Source: Chloroflexota bacterium
GTDB lineage: Bacteria > Chloroflexota > Anaerolineae > Anaerolineales > DRKV01
Length of the DNA stretch: 6,435 nt
NCBI GenBank assembly: GCA_011051635.1
Contig: DRKV01000076.1
Span: forward strand, 1 to 6,435
Direction: 5' to 3'
Position numbers and translations under genes: made by a program. This document shows positions 6,161-6,435 of the stretch, one piece after another. Positions within the stretch are counted from its first letter, which is position 1; the number at the start of each line of letters is the position of its first letter. Below the pieces are notes generated by a model that was given only the letters and a program-made list of their open reading frames with translations, ran no database searches and was not told the origin of the DNA.

Positions 6161-6435
6161 ATGTGGGTCCTGACACTACATCCCCCTGAGGGAGAACGAC
6201 AAGAGTACACCCTGAAACCGGGGAAAAATTTGCTGGGGCGCAAATCGGACAATGACATTATCATCGCCGATATTTCCGCCTCGCGGCAACACGCGGAAAT
6301 CGAGTACGACCCGGCAACAAACCACTTGACGATTACCGACCTGGGGAGCACCAACGGAACATTTGTCAACCGGGAGCGGTTGGAGGCTCCAACCCGTCTG
6401 CACAACAACGATGTCATCCGCATTGGCGGGGGCAT
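6161..6435 (+). CDS. FHA-domain protein (partial, N-terminal 91 aa)
   Basis: The frame opens at the ATG 6161-6163 and runs off the right edge; 91 codons are visible. Residues about 1-91 form most of a forkhead-associated domain, a beta-sandwich that binds phosphothreonine peptides. The conserved signature residues are present: Gly26-Arg27 in LLGRKSDNDI, Ser41 and His44 in SRQHAEIE, and Asn65-Gly66 in LGSTNGTFVN, followed by NNDVIRIGGG. The domain sits at the extreme N-terminus with no signal peptide or TM helix, so this part is cytoplasmic. What follows is outside the window; FHA proteins commonly carry further domains, or act as adaptors for Ser/Thr kinases or secretion machinery. No Shine-Dalgarno lies at a usable distance; the nearest purine run (GAGAGGG) ends 19 nt upstream. 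An in-frame TTG at 6155 would add only two residues. The gene is divergent from the ABC operon and shares a 288-bp intergenic region with it. Confidence 0.9.
   Translation, partial: MWVLTLHPPEGERQEYTLKPGKNLLGRKSDNDIIIADISASRQHAEIEYDPATNHLTITDLGSTNGTFVNRERLEAPTRLHNNDVIRIGGG

Overview
The window looks like chromosomal DNA of a moderately GC-rich bacterium. The protein families point to the Chloroflexi, most likely Anaerolineae or a relative: a DUF4032 protein, an ABC half-transporter with a YDRxYSD-type N-terminus, and a PDZ-like multi-TM membrane sensor. This lineage call is inference from remembered family features, not from a search. Coding density is high. I see no mobile elements, tRNA or rRNA genes, or CRISPR arrays.

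Layout, left to right. Positions 1-876 (minus strand) hold the N-terminal 292 residues of a membrane protein, with one TM helix, an extracytoplasmic PDZ-like domain and about five more TM helices; it runs off the left edge. Positions 877-1006 are intergenic and contain a degenerate tandem array of 8-bp units. Positions 1007-5872 (minus strand) form a compact three-gene operon read right to left. First is an ABC half-transporter with a degenerate Walker B (4109-5872). Next is a second ABC half-transporter with an intact catalytic Glu but a non-canonical signature (2245-4053, or from a GTG at 4089). Last is a DUF4032 / Kdo-WaaP kinase-like protein (1007-2248) joined to the second ABC gene by an ATGA overlap. 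Positions 5873-6160 are a divergent promoter region. From 6161 to the right edge (plus strand) is the start of an FHA-domain protein, which is truncated.

How the genes may work together. The two ABC proteins have complementary defects, as in BmrCD- or TM287/288-type exporters, so they probably form an obligate heterodimer with one live and one degenerate ATP site. The kinase-fold DUF4032 protein keeps its Lys, catalytic-loop Asp/Asn and metal-binding Asp, and appears translationally coupled to the exporter. It may phosphorylate an exported substrate or regulate transport; neither role is established. The flanking PDZ-like sensor and the phosphothreonine-reading FHA protein suggest a signalling neighbourhood, but nothing in the sequence proves a functional link. 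The starts I prefer lack a usable Shine-Dalgarno sequence, and several have a pyrimidine-rich tract directly before the ATG.
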